A DNA stretch of 64,000 bases, from contig CBDBMR010000012.1 in assembly GCA_965207535.1 (NCBI GenBank), forward strand, positions 124,001-188,000, written 5' to 3'. Positions within the stretch are counted from its first letter, which is position 1. The number at the start of each line of letters is the position of its first letter. This DNA comes from JAJDXO01 sp965207535. Lineage in GTDB: Bacteria; Pseudomonadota; Alphaproteobacteria; Rhodospirillales; UBA2165. The translations under genes and the position numbers were made by a program. This document shows positions 15,456 to 24,025 of this stretch, piece after piece. The notes under the pieces are model-generated. The model did no database searches. It was not told the DNA's origin and saw only the letters and a list, made by a program, of their open reading frames with translations.

Positions 15456-16960
15456 CCCGGCCAACCGTCACCAAACGAAATCCCCTGTGCGAGGGGCAAT
15501 TCCCGCGAGTAGTTGATGGTGTTCGTCGCCCGGCGCATATAGGCCTTCCAGGCATCGGAACCCGACTCGCGCCCCCCACCGGTTGCCTTCTCGCCGCCAA
15601 AGGCTCCGCCGATTTCGGCGCCCGACGGACCGATGTTTACGTTGGCTATGCCGCAATCGCTCCCCGACGCCGACAGGAACCGCTCGGCCTCCCGCAGATC
15701 GGTTGTGAAGATACTCGACGCGAGGCCCTGATCGACATCGTTGTGAAGCGCGATAGCCTCGTCCAAATCGGCATATCCAAGGACGTACAATATGGGGGCG
15801 AAAGTCTCTTCGCGAACGATGGCCGATTGCTCGGGCATTTCGGCGATGGCCGGCCGGACATAGAACGCCTCCGGATAGATATCGTCGAGTTGCCTCTCTC
15901 CACCGGTCACTGCCCCGTCTTCTTTCCGGGCCTGCTTCAACGCCGATTGCATTTCGTCGAATGCCGCCCGGTCGATCAGTGGACCGACCAGCGTTTTCCC
16001 AGCAAACGGATCACCGACCGGGATTTCCGCGTAGGCCGCCTTTAGCCGCGAGAGCAATTCTTCACGGACATCGGTGTGAACGATCAGGCGGCGCAAGGAC
16101 GTACACCTTTGTCCGGCCGTTCCGACGGCCGCAAACAGGATGGCCCGGACGGCCAGATCCAGGTCGGCGGACGGGGCGACAACCATCGCGTTATTGCCGC
16201 CGAGTTCAAGAATCGAACGGCCAAACCGTTGGGCCACCCGGGGACCCACCTCCCGGCCCATGCGGCAGCTGCCGGTCGCGCTGATTAGGCGCATCCGCGG
16301 ATCGTCGACAACCAGTTGGCCGATTGTCCGGTCCCCGATCAGGACCGACGACAGGCCCGCCGGCGCATCACCGAACTCCGCCACGGCCCGCTCGAAGAGG
16401 TGCTGGCACGCCAGCGCCGTAATGGGTGTTTTCTCGGACGGCTTCCATACCACCGGATCACCGCAAACGATCGCCAGCGCCGTATTCCATGACCAGACGG
16501 CGACGGGAAAATTGAACGCGCTGATGACGCCCACGGGGCCCAAGGGGTGCCAGGTTTCCATCATCCGATGCCCGGGCCGTTCCGACGCGATGGTCAAACC
16601 GTGGAGTTGGCGGGAAAGGCCGACCGCGAAGTCACAAATGTCGATCATTTCCTGGACTTCGCCGAGGCCCTCTTGAACGATCTTTCCGTTCTCGAGCGTC
16701 ACCAAGCGGCCAAGCGGCTCCTTGTGCCGGCGAAGCTGATTGCCGAAAAGCCGGATGAGCTCTCCGCGGCGCGGCGGCGGGACGTCTCGCCAGTGCCGAA
16801 AGGCGTTCTCGGCGGCGGACAATTTGGTTCCGGCGGAATCTGCCGTATCAGCGGCCACCGCCGCGATGACCGTTCCATCGATCGGTGAAGCGACCGGATA
16901 GCCGCCACAATCCACGTCCGACAATGGCAGACCGATCGACTTGAGAATATCTTGAAGCAT
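15452..16960 (-). CDS. Aldehyde dehydrogenase, ALDH7 / alpha-aminoadipic semialdehyde type
   Basis: A 502-residue NAD(P)+ aldehyde dehydrogenase. The fold signatures are NFPVAVWSWNTALAIVCGDP, catalytic Glu in LELGGNNAMV, catalytic Cys in GTAGQRCTSLRRL, and the C-terminal NVNIGPSGAEIGGAFGGEKA typical of the ALDH7 (antiquitin/AmaB) branch. ALDH7 members oxidise alpha-aminoadipic or piperideine-derived semialdehyde in lysine catabolism, and some oxidise betaine aldehyde, so substrate is inferred only to subfamily. No lysine-catabolic genes are adjacent. The start was set at the internal Met (16958-16960); the frame is open to 16981. Confidence 0.88.
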   Translation of the reverse strand: MLQDILKSIGLPLSDVDCGGYPVASPIDGTVIAAVAADTADSAGTKLSAAENAFRHWRDVPPPRRGELIRLFGNQLRRHKEPLGRLVTLENGKIVQEGLGEVQEMIDICDFAVGLSRQLHGLTIASERPGHRMMETWHPLGPVGVISAFNFPVAVWSWNTALAIVCGDPVVWKPSEKTPITALACQHLFERAVAEFGDAPAGLSSVLIGDRTIGQLVVDDPRMRLISATGSCRMGREVGPRVAQRFGRSILELGGNNAMVVAPSADLDLAVRAILFAAVGTAGQRCTSLRRLIVHTDVREELLSRLKAAYAEIPVGDPFAGKTLVGPLIDRAAFDEMQSALKQARKEDGAVTGGERQLDDIYPEAFYVRPAIAEMPEQSAIVREETFAPILYVLGYADLDEAIALHNDVDQGLASSIFTTDLREAERFLSASGSDCGIANVNIGPSGAEIGGAFGGEKATGGGRESGSDAWKAYMRRATNTINYSRELPLAQGISFGDGWPG

Positions 16961-17138
16961 GGACCAAAATCCCAATAGCAAGGCCGGTCCGCGCCGGCCG
17001 CACAGAATGTCGCCGACGGCACGGGCGCCGGTCGGAATCGTAACTATATATGATTTAGGTGCGCGAACGGCGTCCGCCAGACGGCGCCGATCAACTCACT
17101 GTCAGCGGCAGGCGATTTCCCGCCTGATACCGATCCGT

Positions 17139-17306
17139 TTATAGGGCGTTGAGCTCCGCGAGCTCGTCTTTTATTCGGAGTTTCTGGCGTTTGAGAGTCG
17201 CGATGAGCAAGTCATCGGGTGTAGAACTTTCAAACTCTCTTTCGATTTCGGATTCGAGTTCTTGGTGCCTCGCTTTGAGCACGCCGATTCGATCCTTATC
17301 CGCCAT
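17139..17306 (-). CDS. YdcH family (DUF465) protein
   Basis: A 55-residue ORF found by translating the gap. It reads MADKDRIGVLKARHQELESE, then IEREFESSTPDDLLIATLKR and a Lys/Arg-rich tail ending in ELNAL. The pattern (LK..H..LE..I..E....P.D...I..LKR.KL.IKDEL) is the DUF465/YdcH coiled-coil signature. GGAGG lies 8 bp before the ATG, strongly supporting translation. The function of the family is unknown. A second DUF465 gene lies at 19107-19307, on the other side of the TIGR02444-pfk pair. Confidence 0.85.
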   Translation of the reverse strand: MADKDRIGVLKARHQELESEIEREFESSTPDDLLIATLKRQKLRIKDELAELNAL

Positions 17307-17399
17307 CTAACTTACCTCCTAACTTGGTCTTCTTTCACTGCTTGCAATCTTAAGGCTCCCTTTGCGGCGAAATCAAGAGCCACTCTGCCGGCCCGCCGT

Positions 17400-17909
17400 T
17401 CAGACAAGCTGGTCGAACGCCTTATAAATGGCATCCAATTCCCGGGCCACGCCGTTATCCGGGGAAACATCCCTCATTTTCAGATAGTTGGAGAGTGCCG
17501 CCCGAATGTCGCCGGGCCCGTCTCCGTCGGGCTTTTTCATTCGCAAATGGGAGGCGAATATCATGTCTTGAGCGATCTTTTCCGCTTCGAGTTCAGCGGA
17601 TTTGATACCTTCACGATACTCCCGGACGCCGCCGGCAGGCGCATCCGGTCCGGGTTCCTTGAGCCAACGTCTGATTCGCCGGAGCGGCCGAATCACCTCT
17701 TCCCGCCAAGGCTCAAGGAGGAGGTCCACCTGTTCGAAATCGGCAACCGAGGCGGTCCGGCCTTGGCTCGCCAGCCATGCGGCATACAACAAGATGTTGA
17801 CATCGAGGCCGAGGCGATCCTGCAGCGTCAAGCAGGCCGCCGCGACGCCGTCCCGCTGATAGAAATCCAACGAGAATTGCCAGAAGCGATTGGTCTCTGC
17901 GGAGGGCAT
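17400..17909 (-). CDS. TIGR02444/DUF2390 family protein
   Basis: A 169-residue helical protein with the family hallmarks NRFWQFSLDFYQRDGVAAAC, LGLDVNILLYAAWL and VIRPLRRIRRWLK. The function is unknown. The family is widespread in proteobacteria. It starts 2 bp after the phosphofructokinase stop on the same strand, implying coupled expression. No membrane segment or signal peptide is visible. Confidence 0.85.
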   Translation of the reverse strand: MPSAETNRFWQFSLDFYQRDGVAAACLTLQDRLGLDVNILLYAAWLASQGRTASVADFEQVDLLLEPWREEVIRPLRRIRRWLKEPGPDAPAGGVREYREGIKSAELEAEKIAQDMIFASHLRMKKPDGDGPGDIRAALSNYLKMRDVSPDNGVARELDAIYKAFDQLV

Positions 17910-17911
17910 CC

Positions 17912-18997
17912 TTAGTCCCCGAGCGAAATGCCGAGGCCGCGGGCCGTGCGAACCAGCGTGTCGTCGAGAGAAACGGCGCGGGTACGTTGATTGACTTCGT
18001 CGAGCGGTACCTCCACCACCTGGCGATGCTGCCAGGACACCATGCAGCCGGTCTTCCCCTCGGCCAGAAGATCGACCGCTCTCACGCCAAAGGCCGAAGC
18101 GACAATCCGGTCGTGGCTGCTTGGAACGCCGCCGCGCTGAACATGGCCCAGAACCGTTACCCGAGTATCGGATCCGGTGTGTTCCGAGATCTGCTCGCTG
18201 AGGAGTTGCCCCACCCCGCCGTAGCGCCGGTATCCCTGGGTGGTGATGTACGACCGGGCTCCTTCTCCAAGCGGATGGGCAGCTTCCGCGACGACAACGA
18301 GGGAATGATTGCGCCCGCGTTCCCGGACGCGGTTGATCTTTGCGGCCACCTTCTCGATATCGAAAGGAATTTCGGGGATCAATATGACATCGGCGCCACC
18401 GGCGATCCCGGCGCTGAGCGCGATGTGCCCGGCGTCCCGCCCCATCACCTCGAGGATCATGACCCGCTCGTGGCTCTCGGCGGTCGGCAACAGCCGATCA
18501 AGTGCCTCAACGGCCGTGCTGAGGGCTGTGGTGAATCCGATGGCGTATTCGGTGAGCGGCACATCATTGTCGATAGTCTTGGGAATGCCGATCATCGGAA
18601 TGTCGCCGAGTTCAGCCAGCCGATGGAGAATCTTGAGACTGCCGTCTCCACCGATGACGATCAGCCCGCTCAACTCCAATTCCTGAAAGCCGGAAACGAA
18701 TTGCTGGGAAATATCTTGTGTCGTCCCGTCGGGCATGGGATAGGCGAACGGATCTCCGTGAGTAGTGGTTCCGAGTATGGTGCCCCCCATGCGCAGGATA
18801 TCGCCGGTAAACAGGCCGGGTTTCAGTTCCTCGTAACGCATCGGGCGCTCCAGCAGCCCCCTCGACCCATCGTGAATTCCGATGACCTGCCAGCCATACC
18901 CGTCGTCAGCACGCTGCACGGCGGCCCGGATCGCCGCGTTGAGACCGGCACAATCGCCGCCACTCGTGAGTATCCCGATTCTACGGTTCTGATTCAT
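17912..18997 (-). CDS. 6-phosphofructokinase, ATP/PPi group with mixed specificity motif
   Basis: A 361-residue phosphofructokinase. It shows the nucleotide-binding TSGGDCAGLNAAIR, the catalytic PKTIDNDV with proton-abstracting Asp, substrate residues around EVMGRDAGHIAL, and the effector-side GHVQRGGVPSSHDR. The position that distinguishes phosphoryl donors is Gly (GGDGSL), as in ATP enzymes, while the PKTIDND motif has the Lys typical of PPi enzymes. ATP use is therefore likely but not certain. It gives the organism an upper glycolytic step alongside gap and pyk in this window. Followed by the TIGR02444 gene. Confidence 0.9.
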   Translation of the reverse strand: MNQNRRIGILTSGGDCAGLNAAIRAAVQRADDGYGWQVIGIHDGSRGLLERPMRYEELKPGLFTGDILRMGGTILGTTTHGDPFAYPMPDGTTQDISQQFVSGFQELELSGLIVIGGDGSLKILHRLAELGDIPMIGIPKTIDNDVPLTEYAIGFTTALSTAVEALDRLLPTAESHERVMILEVMGRDAGHIALSAGIAGGADVILIPEIPFDIEKVAAKINRVRERGRNHSLVVVAEAAHPLGEGARSYITTQGYRRYGGVGQLLSEQISEHTGSDTRVTVLGHVQRGGVPSSHDRIVASAFGVRAVDLLAEGKTGCMVSWQHRQVVEVPLDEVNQRTRAVSLDDTLVRTARGLGISLGD

Positions 18998-19106
18998 TCT
19001 CGCTTACCCAAGTCTTTCGGCTGCCCTTGCCAATCGAGACAGTCCTGACTGCCCTTTTGGCGACACTCTGCTATTATAGGCGTCATCCTCCAACCAATGC
19101 GAACCA

Positions 19107-19307
19107 ATGGCAGAGACCGAGGATCTTCAAGCACGGATTGACGGGCTCAAAGCAGAGCACCGTGAGCTTGACGCCCAGATCAAGGCGTTGACCGAATCGC
19201 CGCCATTCGACCAAATCAAGATTCAACGTCTGAAAAAAAGGAAGCTGGCGCTCAAGGACGAGATCACCCGCCTCCACGCCATCGGCCTCCCGGATATTAT
19301 CGCCTGA
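19107..19307 (+). CDS. YdcH family (DUF465) protein, second copy
   Basis: A 66-residue protein, MAETEDLQARIDGLKAEHRE onward, with the DUF465 pattern IDGLKAEHRELDAQIKAL ... DQIKIQRLKKRKLALKDEI. It is divergent from phosphofructokinase, and the first DUF465 gene is on the far side of that operon, so the two flank it. The function is unknown; the protein should form a helical hairpin or coiled coil. The ribosome-binding site is weak. Confidence 0.85.
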   Translation: MAETEDLQARIDGLKAEHRELDAQIKALTESPPFDQIKIQRLKKRKLALKDEITRLHAIGLPDIIA

Positions 19308-19398
19308 CAAGGTGAAGCAATTGCGTGACCGCAATTCCGCATCCGCGGTCGCGATCTACAAACCAAATCGACCCGCCACCGCCGGTTAACGCGGATGT

Positions 19399-20049
19399 TC
19401 AGACCGCCCGGCGGCGCGAAGAGAGAGCACGAAGTATTTTGAAAGGCGACGGCAACAGCCCCGTCGCCTTCCTTACCCGGGCCTGAAGCTTTGGAATCTG
19501 CATCACATCGTTGATCCGGCGGTCGAGAAATTCCCAGGTGGCCTCGCAGCGCTCCGATTCGTCGTTGAGCCAATAAAGGATCGTCGAGCCGTACACGCCC
19601 GCCAGCAATCCGCGCTTGGTGTAGTAATTGAAATCGGTCGCGTCGTCGCCGGCCGCGTACCACATGGTATCCACGGTCTTCATCAGCAGCCGCGCCGCCA
19701 ATAGCTTTCGGCCCGGAACAGCGAGATATGACATGAGCCGACGGATCGCCTCGCGATCGTTTTCCGCCGCTTCCAGGCGCAACTGAACGGCGGCGGTAAT
19801 CCGCTCACGTACCTTCATTTCTCCGACACCGGCCGCTTCCATTGCGTCGACCATTTCTTCGTCCGCAAGGACGCTGTATACCTCGGCCGCTTGATTGAGG
19901 CCTCGCGGAAACAAGCGTTCGACAATGTCTTCATTTTCGCCGCAATCGAGGGCGCCGGCGCGGAGCGCTGCCTTGCTCCAGCCGTCGAAGGTGACGTGCG
20001 GCAGCATGGCTCGGACAATGTTGGACCGTAATTCGTCTAGGCCGGACAT
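19399..20049 (-). CDS. COQ9 family protein (ubiquinone biosynthesis)
   Basis: A 216-residue protein with COQ9/RpsU-divergently-transcribed family features: an N-terminal TetR-like helical region (SNIVRAMLPHVTFDGWSKAALR) and a C-terminal FNYYTKRGLLAGVYGSTILYWLNDES with the conserved Trp and Tyr. COQ9 binds lipids and assists COQ7-type hydroxylation in ubiquinone synthesis. It lies 4 bp downstream of def on the same strand, with rpsU divergent beyond def, the well-known COQ9-rpsU neighbourhood in alphaproteobacteria. Confidence 0.9.
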   Translation of the reverse strand: MSGLDELRSNIVRAMLPHVTFDGWSKAALRAGALDCGENEDIVERLFPRGLNQAAEVYSVLADEEMVDAMEAAGVGEMKVRERITAAVQLRLEAAENDREAIRRLMSYLAVPGRKLLAARLLMKTVDTMWYAAGDDATDFNYYTKRGLLAGVYGSTILYWLNDESERCEATWEFLDRRINDVMQIPKLQARVRKATGLLPSPFKILRALSSRRRAV

Positions 20050-20053
20050 TGCG

Positions 20054-20605
20054 TCACTCTCCCCGCACCGACTTGACCAAGTCCTGGTTGCGTTGCACTT
20101 CCTCGGCGAACCCCAATAGCGTCAAGTCTTCGATCCGCATCGGATAGAGTATGCCGTCCAGATGGTCGCATTCGTGCTGGACCGCGCGGGCATGGAAACC
20201 ACTGGCGATGCGCTCTTCGGTCTCGCCTTCGGGTGTGGTCCAGCTGTACTTGATACGATCGAATCTGGGCACCGCCCCCAACATATCCGGCACCGACAGG
20301 CAAGCTTCCCAATCCAGGCTTTTTTTGTCGGTCAGCGGCTCGATCACCGGATTGACCATCAAGGTCAGCGGCTGGGGCTCCTCCTCTTCCTCCTCACCGG
20401 CGCGATGTTCCGGAATATAGAAGATCACCACCCGCCGGGGGACGTGAACCTGGGGCGCAGCCAAGCCGATACCGCCCGCATCCTCCAGGGTATCGATCAT
20501 ATCGTTGATAAGATTGGCGATTTCGGGCGCGGTCGGATCTTCCACAGGCTCCGCCTTGCGGTGTAGAACCGGGTGTCCCATGCGGGCGATCTTGAGAATA
20601 GCCAT
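20054..20605 (-). CDS. def: Peptide deformylase
   Basis: A 183-residue metalloenzyme that removes the N-formyl group from nascent proteins. All three motifs are present: GIGLAAPQV (motif 1), EACLSVP (motif 2, metal Cys) and QHECDHLDG (motif 3, HExxH). An insertion rich in Glu (RAGEEEEEEPQP) sits between motifs 1 and 2. The start MAILKIARMGHP at 20603-20605 matches family N termini; the ORF extends six codons further without support. Probably co-transcribed with COQ9. Confidence 0.95.
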   Translation of the reverse strand: MAILKIARMGHPVLHRKAEPVEDPTAPEIANLINDMIDTLEDAGGIGLAAPQVHVPRRVVIFYIPEHRAGEEEEEEPQPLTLMVNPVIEPLTDKKSLDWEACLSVPDMLGAVPRFDRIKYSWTTPEGETEERIASGFHARAVQHECDHLDGILYPMRIEDLTLLGFAEEVQRNQDLVKSVRGE

Positions 20606-20740
20606 GTCGATCAATATGGACAATTTGGACGCGAGGTCAATTGCGGCGAATATTCGCCCAATCGCCCTTCACAATTGGATTTCAGTATGTTAGAAGGCCC
20701 GCCTTCGTCGCTAATCATGACTGAAAAAGGTTGAGTCCAC

Positions 20741-20944
20741 GTGCATGTAACCGTCCGCGATAATAATGTCGATCAGGCCCTGAAGGCCCTCAAAAAGAAG
20801 ATGCAGCGCGAAGGCGTCTTCCGTGAAATGAAGCTGCGCCGTTCATATGAGAAGCCCTCCGAGCGCCGGGCCCGCGAAAAGGCCGAAGCCGTTCGCCGGG
20901 CACGGAAACTGGAGCGCAAACGCCTGGAGCGCGAAGGCTTCTAG
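20741..20944 (+). CDS. rpsU: 30S ribosomal protein S21
   Basis: A 67-residue basic protein, HVTVRDNNVDQALKALKKKM then YEKPSERRAREKAEAVRRAR, the alphaproteobacterial S21 form. It starts with GTG at 20741; no in-frame ATG exists near, and the nearest AG-rich sequence (AAAAGG) is about 10 bp upstream. It is followed by its own terminator. Confidence 0.93.
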   Translation: MHVTVRDNNVDQALKALKKKMQREGVFREMKLRRSYEKPSERRAREKAEAVRRARKLERKRLEREGF

Positions 20945-20971
20945 AAAGCCCCCGTTTCACGACCCGCGACC

Positions 20972-21000
20972 AAGCCGCGTCTCGATAGGACGCGGCTTTT
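20972..21000 (+). terminator. Rho-independent terminator of rpsU
   Basis: AAGCCGCGTC (20972-20981) pairs with GACGCGGCTT (20989-20998), continuing into TTTTG. It lies 28 bp after the rpsU stop. Confidence 0.85.
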
Positions 21001-21008
21001 GCACGTCC

Positions 21009-21050
21009 GGACGCGACGCAGGCCGTAACCCCGGCGGGAAGTGCGGGCTA
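21009..21050 (+). repeat. Dispersed repeat copy ending on the pntB stop codon
   Basis: A 42-bp sequence reading ACGCGACGCAGGCCGT and ending GTGCGGGCTA. It resembles the copies at 41208-41241 (inverted), 41493-41534 and 56607-56645. Its terminal CTA is the TAG stop codon of pntB on the opposite strand. Confidence 0.6.
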
Positions 21051-22439
21051 ACCGACCGCCTGGACGATTTCCTCGGTAGTCTTTTTGGCGTCTCCGAATA
21101 CCATCATGGTGTTGTCCCGAAAGAACAGCTCGTTGTCGACACCGGCGTAGCCGGACGCCATGGAGCGTTTCAGGAACAGCACCGTTCCCGAATTCTCGAC
21201 ATCCAAAATCGGCATGCCGTAAATCGGGCTCGCGGTGTCCGTCTTCGCCGCCGGGTTGGTCACGTCGTTGGCGCCGATGACGAACGCCACGTCGGCGGTC
21301 GAGAATTCGTGGTTGATTTCTTCCAGCTCGAAGACCTCGTCGTAAGGTACGTTGGCCTCCGCCAGAAGCACGTTCATGTGGCCGGGCATCCGGCCGGCGA
21401 CGGGGTGAACGGCGTAAGCCACTTCGACGCCCTCCTCCTTCAGCAGATCACTCATTTCGCGGAGCGCGTGCTGTGCCTGGGCGACGGCCATGCCATAGCC
21501 TGGAACGATGATGACCTTGGACGCGTTCTTGAGGATGAAGCCGGCATCCTCGGCGCTGCCGGATTTGACCGCGCGGTCGCCGGAAGGCCCCGCCGCGGCC
21601 GCATCCGAATCGCCGCCGAACCCGCCGAGCAGCACATTGAAGATGGAGCGGTTCATGCCCTTGCACATGATGTAGGACAGGATAGCGCCCGACGAGCCCA
21701 CCAACGCGCCGGTAATGATCAATGCCGTATTGGACAGCGTGAATCCGATGCCGCACGCAGCCCAACCCGAATAGGAGTTGAGCATGCTGACGACCACGGG
21801 CATGTCGGCGCCCCCGATGGGAATAATAATCAGGAAGCCGATAAGGAATGACAGGACGACGATGGTCCAGAACGCGTTATCGCCGTTGGAGACGACCAGC
21901 CAAACGATAGCGGCAACGATGGCGATACCGATCAGCGCATTGAGCGGATGCTGCCCCGGGAATATGATGGGCGATCCGGACATGACGCCCTGCAGTTTCG
22001 CAAACGCGATGACCGAACCGGAAAAGGTGATCGCGCCGATCGCGGTGCCGAGGGCCATTTCAATCAGGCTGGCCGTGGCGATATCGCCCCGCGTACCGAT
22101 ACCGTAGGCTTCCGGCGCGAAGAATGCCGCGGCGGCAACAGCGACGGCGGCAACCCCAACCAGCGAGTGGAACGCCGCCACCAGCTGCGGCAAGGCCGTC
22201 ATTTGAATCTTGAGGGCTACGACGGTGCCGATTGCTCCGCCGATGACGACGCCGAGGAGAATCAGTTCGAAGCTGATGATGGTGGGATCGGCGAGCGTCG
22301 TGGCAACCGCCACGATCATGCCGACGATCCCGAACATGTTGCCCTGACGCGCCGATTCGGGGGAACTCAGCCCCCGAAGCGCCAGGATGAAGCATACGGC
22401 GGCGAAGAGGTAAGCGAAGCCTGTTGCTGTTTCACTCAT
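21048..22439 (-). CDS. pntB: NAD(P) transhydrogenase subunit beta
   Basis: A 463-residue protein with nine or so membrane helices in the first ~265 residues, then the soluble NADP(H)-binding domain III (IIVPGYGMAVAQAQHALREM, AYAVHPVAGRMPGHMNVLLA, DVAFVIGANDVTNP). With PntAA and PntAB it forms the proton-translocating transhydrogenase that uses the proton gradient to make NADPH from NADH. The three-gene split is the Rhodospirillum rubrum arrangement. The stop codon lies in a dispersed repeat. Confidence 0.96.
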   Translation of the reverse strand: MSETATGFAYLFAAVCFILALRGLSSPESARQGNMFGIVGMIVAVATTLADPTIISFELILLGVVIGGAIGTVVALKIQMTALPQLVAAFHSLVGVAAVAVAAAAFFAPEAYGIGTRGDIATASLIEMALGTAIGAITFSGSVIAFAKLQGVMSGSPIIFPGQHPLNALIGIAIVAAIVWLVVSNGDNAFWTIVVLSFLIGFLIIIPIGGADMPVVVSMLNSYSGWAACGIGFTLSNTALIITGALVGSSGAILSYIMCKGMNRSIFNVLLGGFGGDSDAAAAGPSGDRAVKSGSAEDAGFILKNASKVIIVPGYGMAVAQAQHALREMSDLLKEEGVEVAYAVHPVAGRMPGHMNVLLAEANVPYDEVFELEEINHEFSTADVAFVIGANDVTNPAAKTDTASPIYGMPILDVENSGTVLFLKRSMASGYAGVDNELFFRDNTMMVFGDAKKTTEEIVQAVG

Positions 22440-22449
22440 CCGGCGTCCC

Positions 22450-22776
22450 CTATTTCTTCGCTTTCTTCTTGTACATGGAGAGCATCCGCTGGGTAACGAT
22501 AAAGCCGCCGAAGATGTTTACCGACGCCAAGGTGACCGCAACGAAACCCATGATCTTGGAAAAGGACAGGTCCGCAGGACCTGCGGCAATCAGCGCGCCG
22601 ACGATGATCACCGACGAAATCGCGTTGGTGACGCTCATCAGCGGCGAGTGCAAAGCGGGCGTCACGCTCCAAACCACGTAGAATCCGACGAACACCGCGA
22701 GAGCGAAAACCGTAAACAGGAAAATGAACGGATCGCCGGATCCGGCGCCCTCCATGGCCTTCTCAGCCGCATTCAT
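22450..22776 (-). CDS. pntAB: NAD(P) transhydrogenase subunit alpha, membrane part (PntAB)
   Basis: A 108-residue protein with three membrane helices: FIFLFTVFALAVFVGFYVVW, NAISSVIIVGALIAAG and IMGFVAVTLASVNIFGGFIV, ending in the Lys-rich MYKKKAKK. It supplies the alpha-subunit membrane helices that are fused to PntA in enterobacteria. The ATG at 22774-22776 has AAGGAGGG upstream and lies 2 bp after the pntAA stop; pntB begins 10 bp further on. Confidence 0.95.
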   Translation of the reverse strand: MNAAEKAMEGAGSGDPFIFLFTVFALAVFVGFYVVWSVTPALHSPLMSVTNAISSVIIVGALIAAGPADLSFSKIMGFVAVTLASVNIFGGFIVTQRMLSMYKKKAKK

Positions 22777-22778
22777 GT

Positions 22779-23927
22779 CTAACCCTCCTTCGGCGCCAGG
22801 GCCGGATGGACAATCTGTCCGTCCTTGCAGACCAGCGTGCCGGTAATGATTTCGTCTTCCCAATCGATGGAGAATTCTTTCGTCTCCGGGTCGACCAGGG
22901 GTGTGATGAAGTTGACCAGATTCTTGGCAAACAATGTGCTGGCATCCTCGGCCAGCCGCGCCGGCACATTGGCGTGACCGATGATGGTTACGCCATCTTT
23001 CTTGACGGTCCGGCCCAGCTCGGCGCCCTCGACGTTGCCGCCGGCCTCAACGGCAAGATCGACGATGACGGCGCCTTCCGGCATGGACTTGACCATCGCC
23101 TCGGTGACGAGCGTTGGCGCAGCACGGCCGGGAATCAGTGCCGTGGTGATAACCACGTCCTGCTTCGTGATGTGCCCGGCAACCACCTGTTTCTGCTTCT
23201 CGAAGTACTCGGGCGGCATTTCCTTGGCGTACCCGCCCTCGGTCTGAGCGTCTTTTTCCATTTCCGGATCAACCTCAAGGAACTTGCCGCCGAGGCTCTC
23301 CACCTGCTCCTTGGTCGCGGGACGCACGTCGGTCGCCGTTACGACGGCCCCCATCCGCTTCGCGGTCGCAATGGCTTGCAGGCCGGCAACGCCGACCCCC
23401 ATGATGAACACCTTGGCGGGGGCGATGGTTCCCGCTGCCGTCATCATCATGGGGAATGCCCGTCCCAGTTCGCCGGCCGCATCGAGCACGGCCTTATAGC
23501 CGGCGAGGTTGCTTTGCGACGACAGGATGTCCATGGACTGAGCCCGAGTGATTCGCGGCAGAAGCTCCATGGCGAATCCGGTGACGCCGGCATCCGCGCA
23601 CGCCTTGATCGCTTCCGGCTCGGACAAGGCCGACAGGTGCGCCATCAACATGGCGCCTTTCTTCATGTTTGCGATCTCGTTGTCGCCGTCCGTCCGAGGC
23701 GCGCGGATCTTCAGAACGATGTCGGCATCGCCAAGCGCTTCGGCTGCGCTGCCGGCAATGGCCGCACCGGCTTCCCTGAAGCTCTCGTCGCTGAAATTCG
23801 AGCCTTCGCCGGCACCGCTCTCGACCACGATGTCGAAGCCGAGACCGACAAGTTTCTTCACAGAATCAGGAGACGCCGCCACCCGCAACTCGTGGTCGCG
23901 GCGTTCCTTGGGAACCGCAATTTTCAT
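22779..23927 (-). CDS. pntAA: NAD(P) transhydrogenase subunit alpha, soluble NAD-binding part (PntAA)
   Basis: A 382-residue domain I protein: MKIAVPKERRDHELRVAASP at the N terminus, ITRAQSMDILSSQSNLAGYK, the NAD Rossmann motif VFIMGVGVAGLQAIATAKRM, and the mobile loop region around GGYAKEMPPEYFEKQK. It resembles alanine dehydrogenase in fold but, with pntAB and pntB directly downstream, is the transhydrogenase subunit. The start at 23925-23927 was chosen from the conserved N terminus; the frame opens 14 codons earlier. Confidence 0.96.
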   Translation of the reverse strand: MKIAVPKERRDHELRVAASPDSVKKLVGLGFDIVVESGAGEGSNFSDESFREAGAAIAGSAAEALGDADIVLKIRAPRTDGDNEIANMKKGAMLMAHLSALSEPEAIKACADAGVTGFAMELLPRITRAQSMDILSSQSNLAGYKAVLDAAGELGRAFPMMMTAAGTIAPAKVFIMGVGVAGLQAIATAKRMGAVVTATDVRPATKEQVESLGGKFLEVDPEMEKDAQTEGGYAKEMPPEYFEKQKQVVAGHITKQDVVITTALIPGRAAPTLVTEAMVKSMPEGAVIVDLAVEAGGNVEGAELGRTVKKDGVTIIGHANVPARLAEDASTLFAKNLVNFITPLVDPETKEFSIDWEDEIITGTLVCKDGQIVHPALAPKEG

Positions 23928-24025
23928 CGAGAGCCCCTTGTTGGGAAAACGCGTGAAATCCGGCGACAAAATGCCGATTCAGCACTCATTTGCCAAGCAG
24001 GAATCCCAATTTCGGCGGATCGGAA

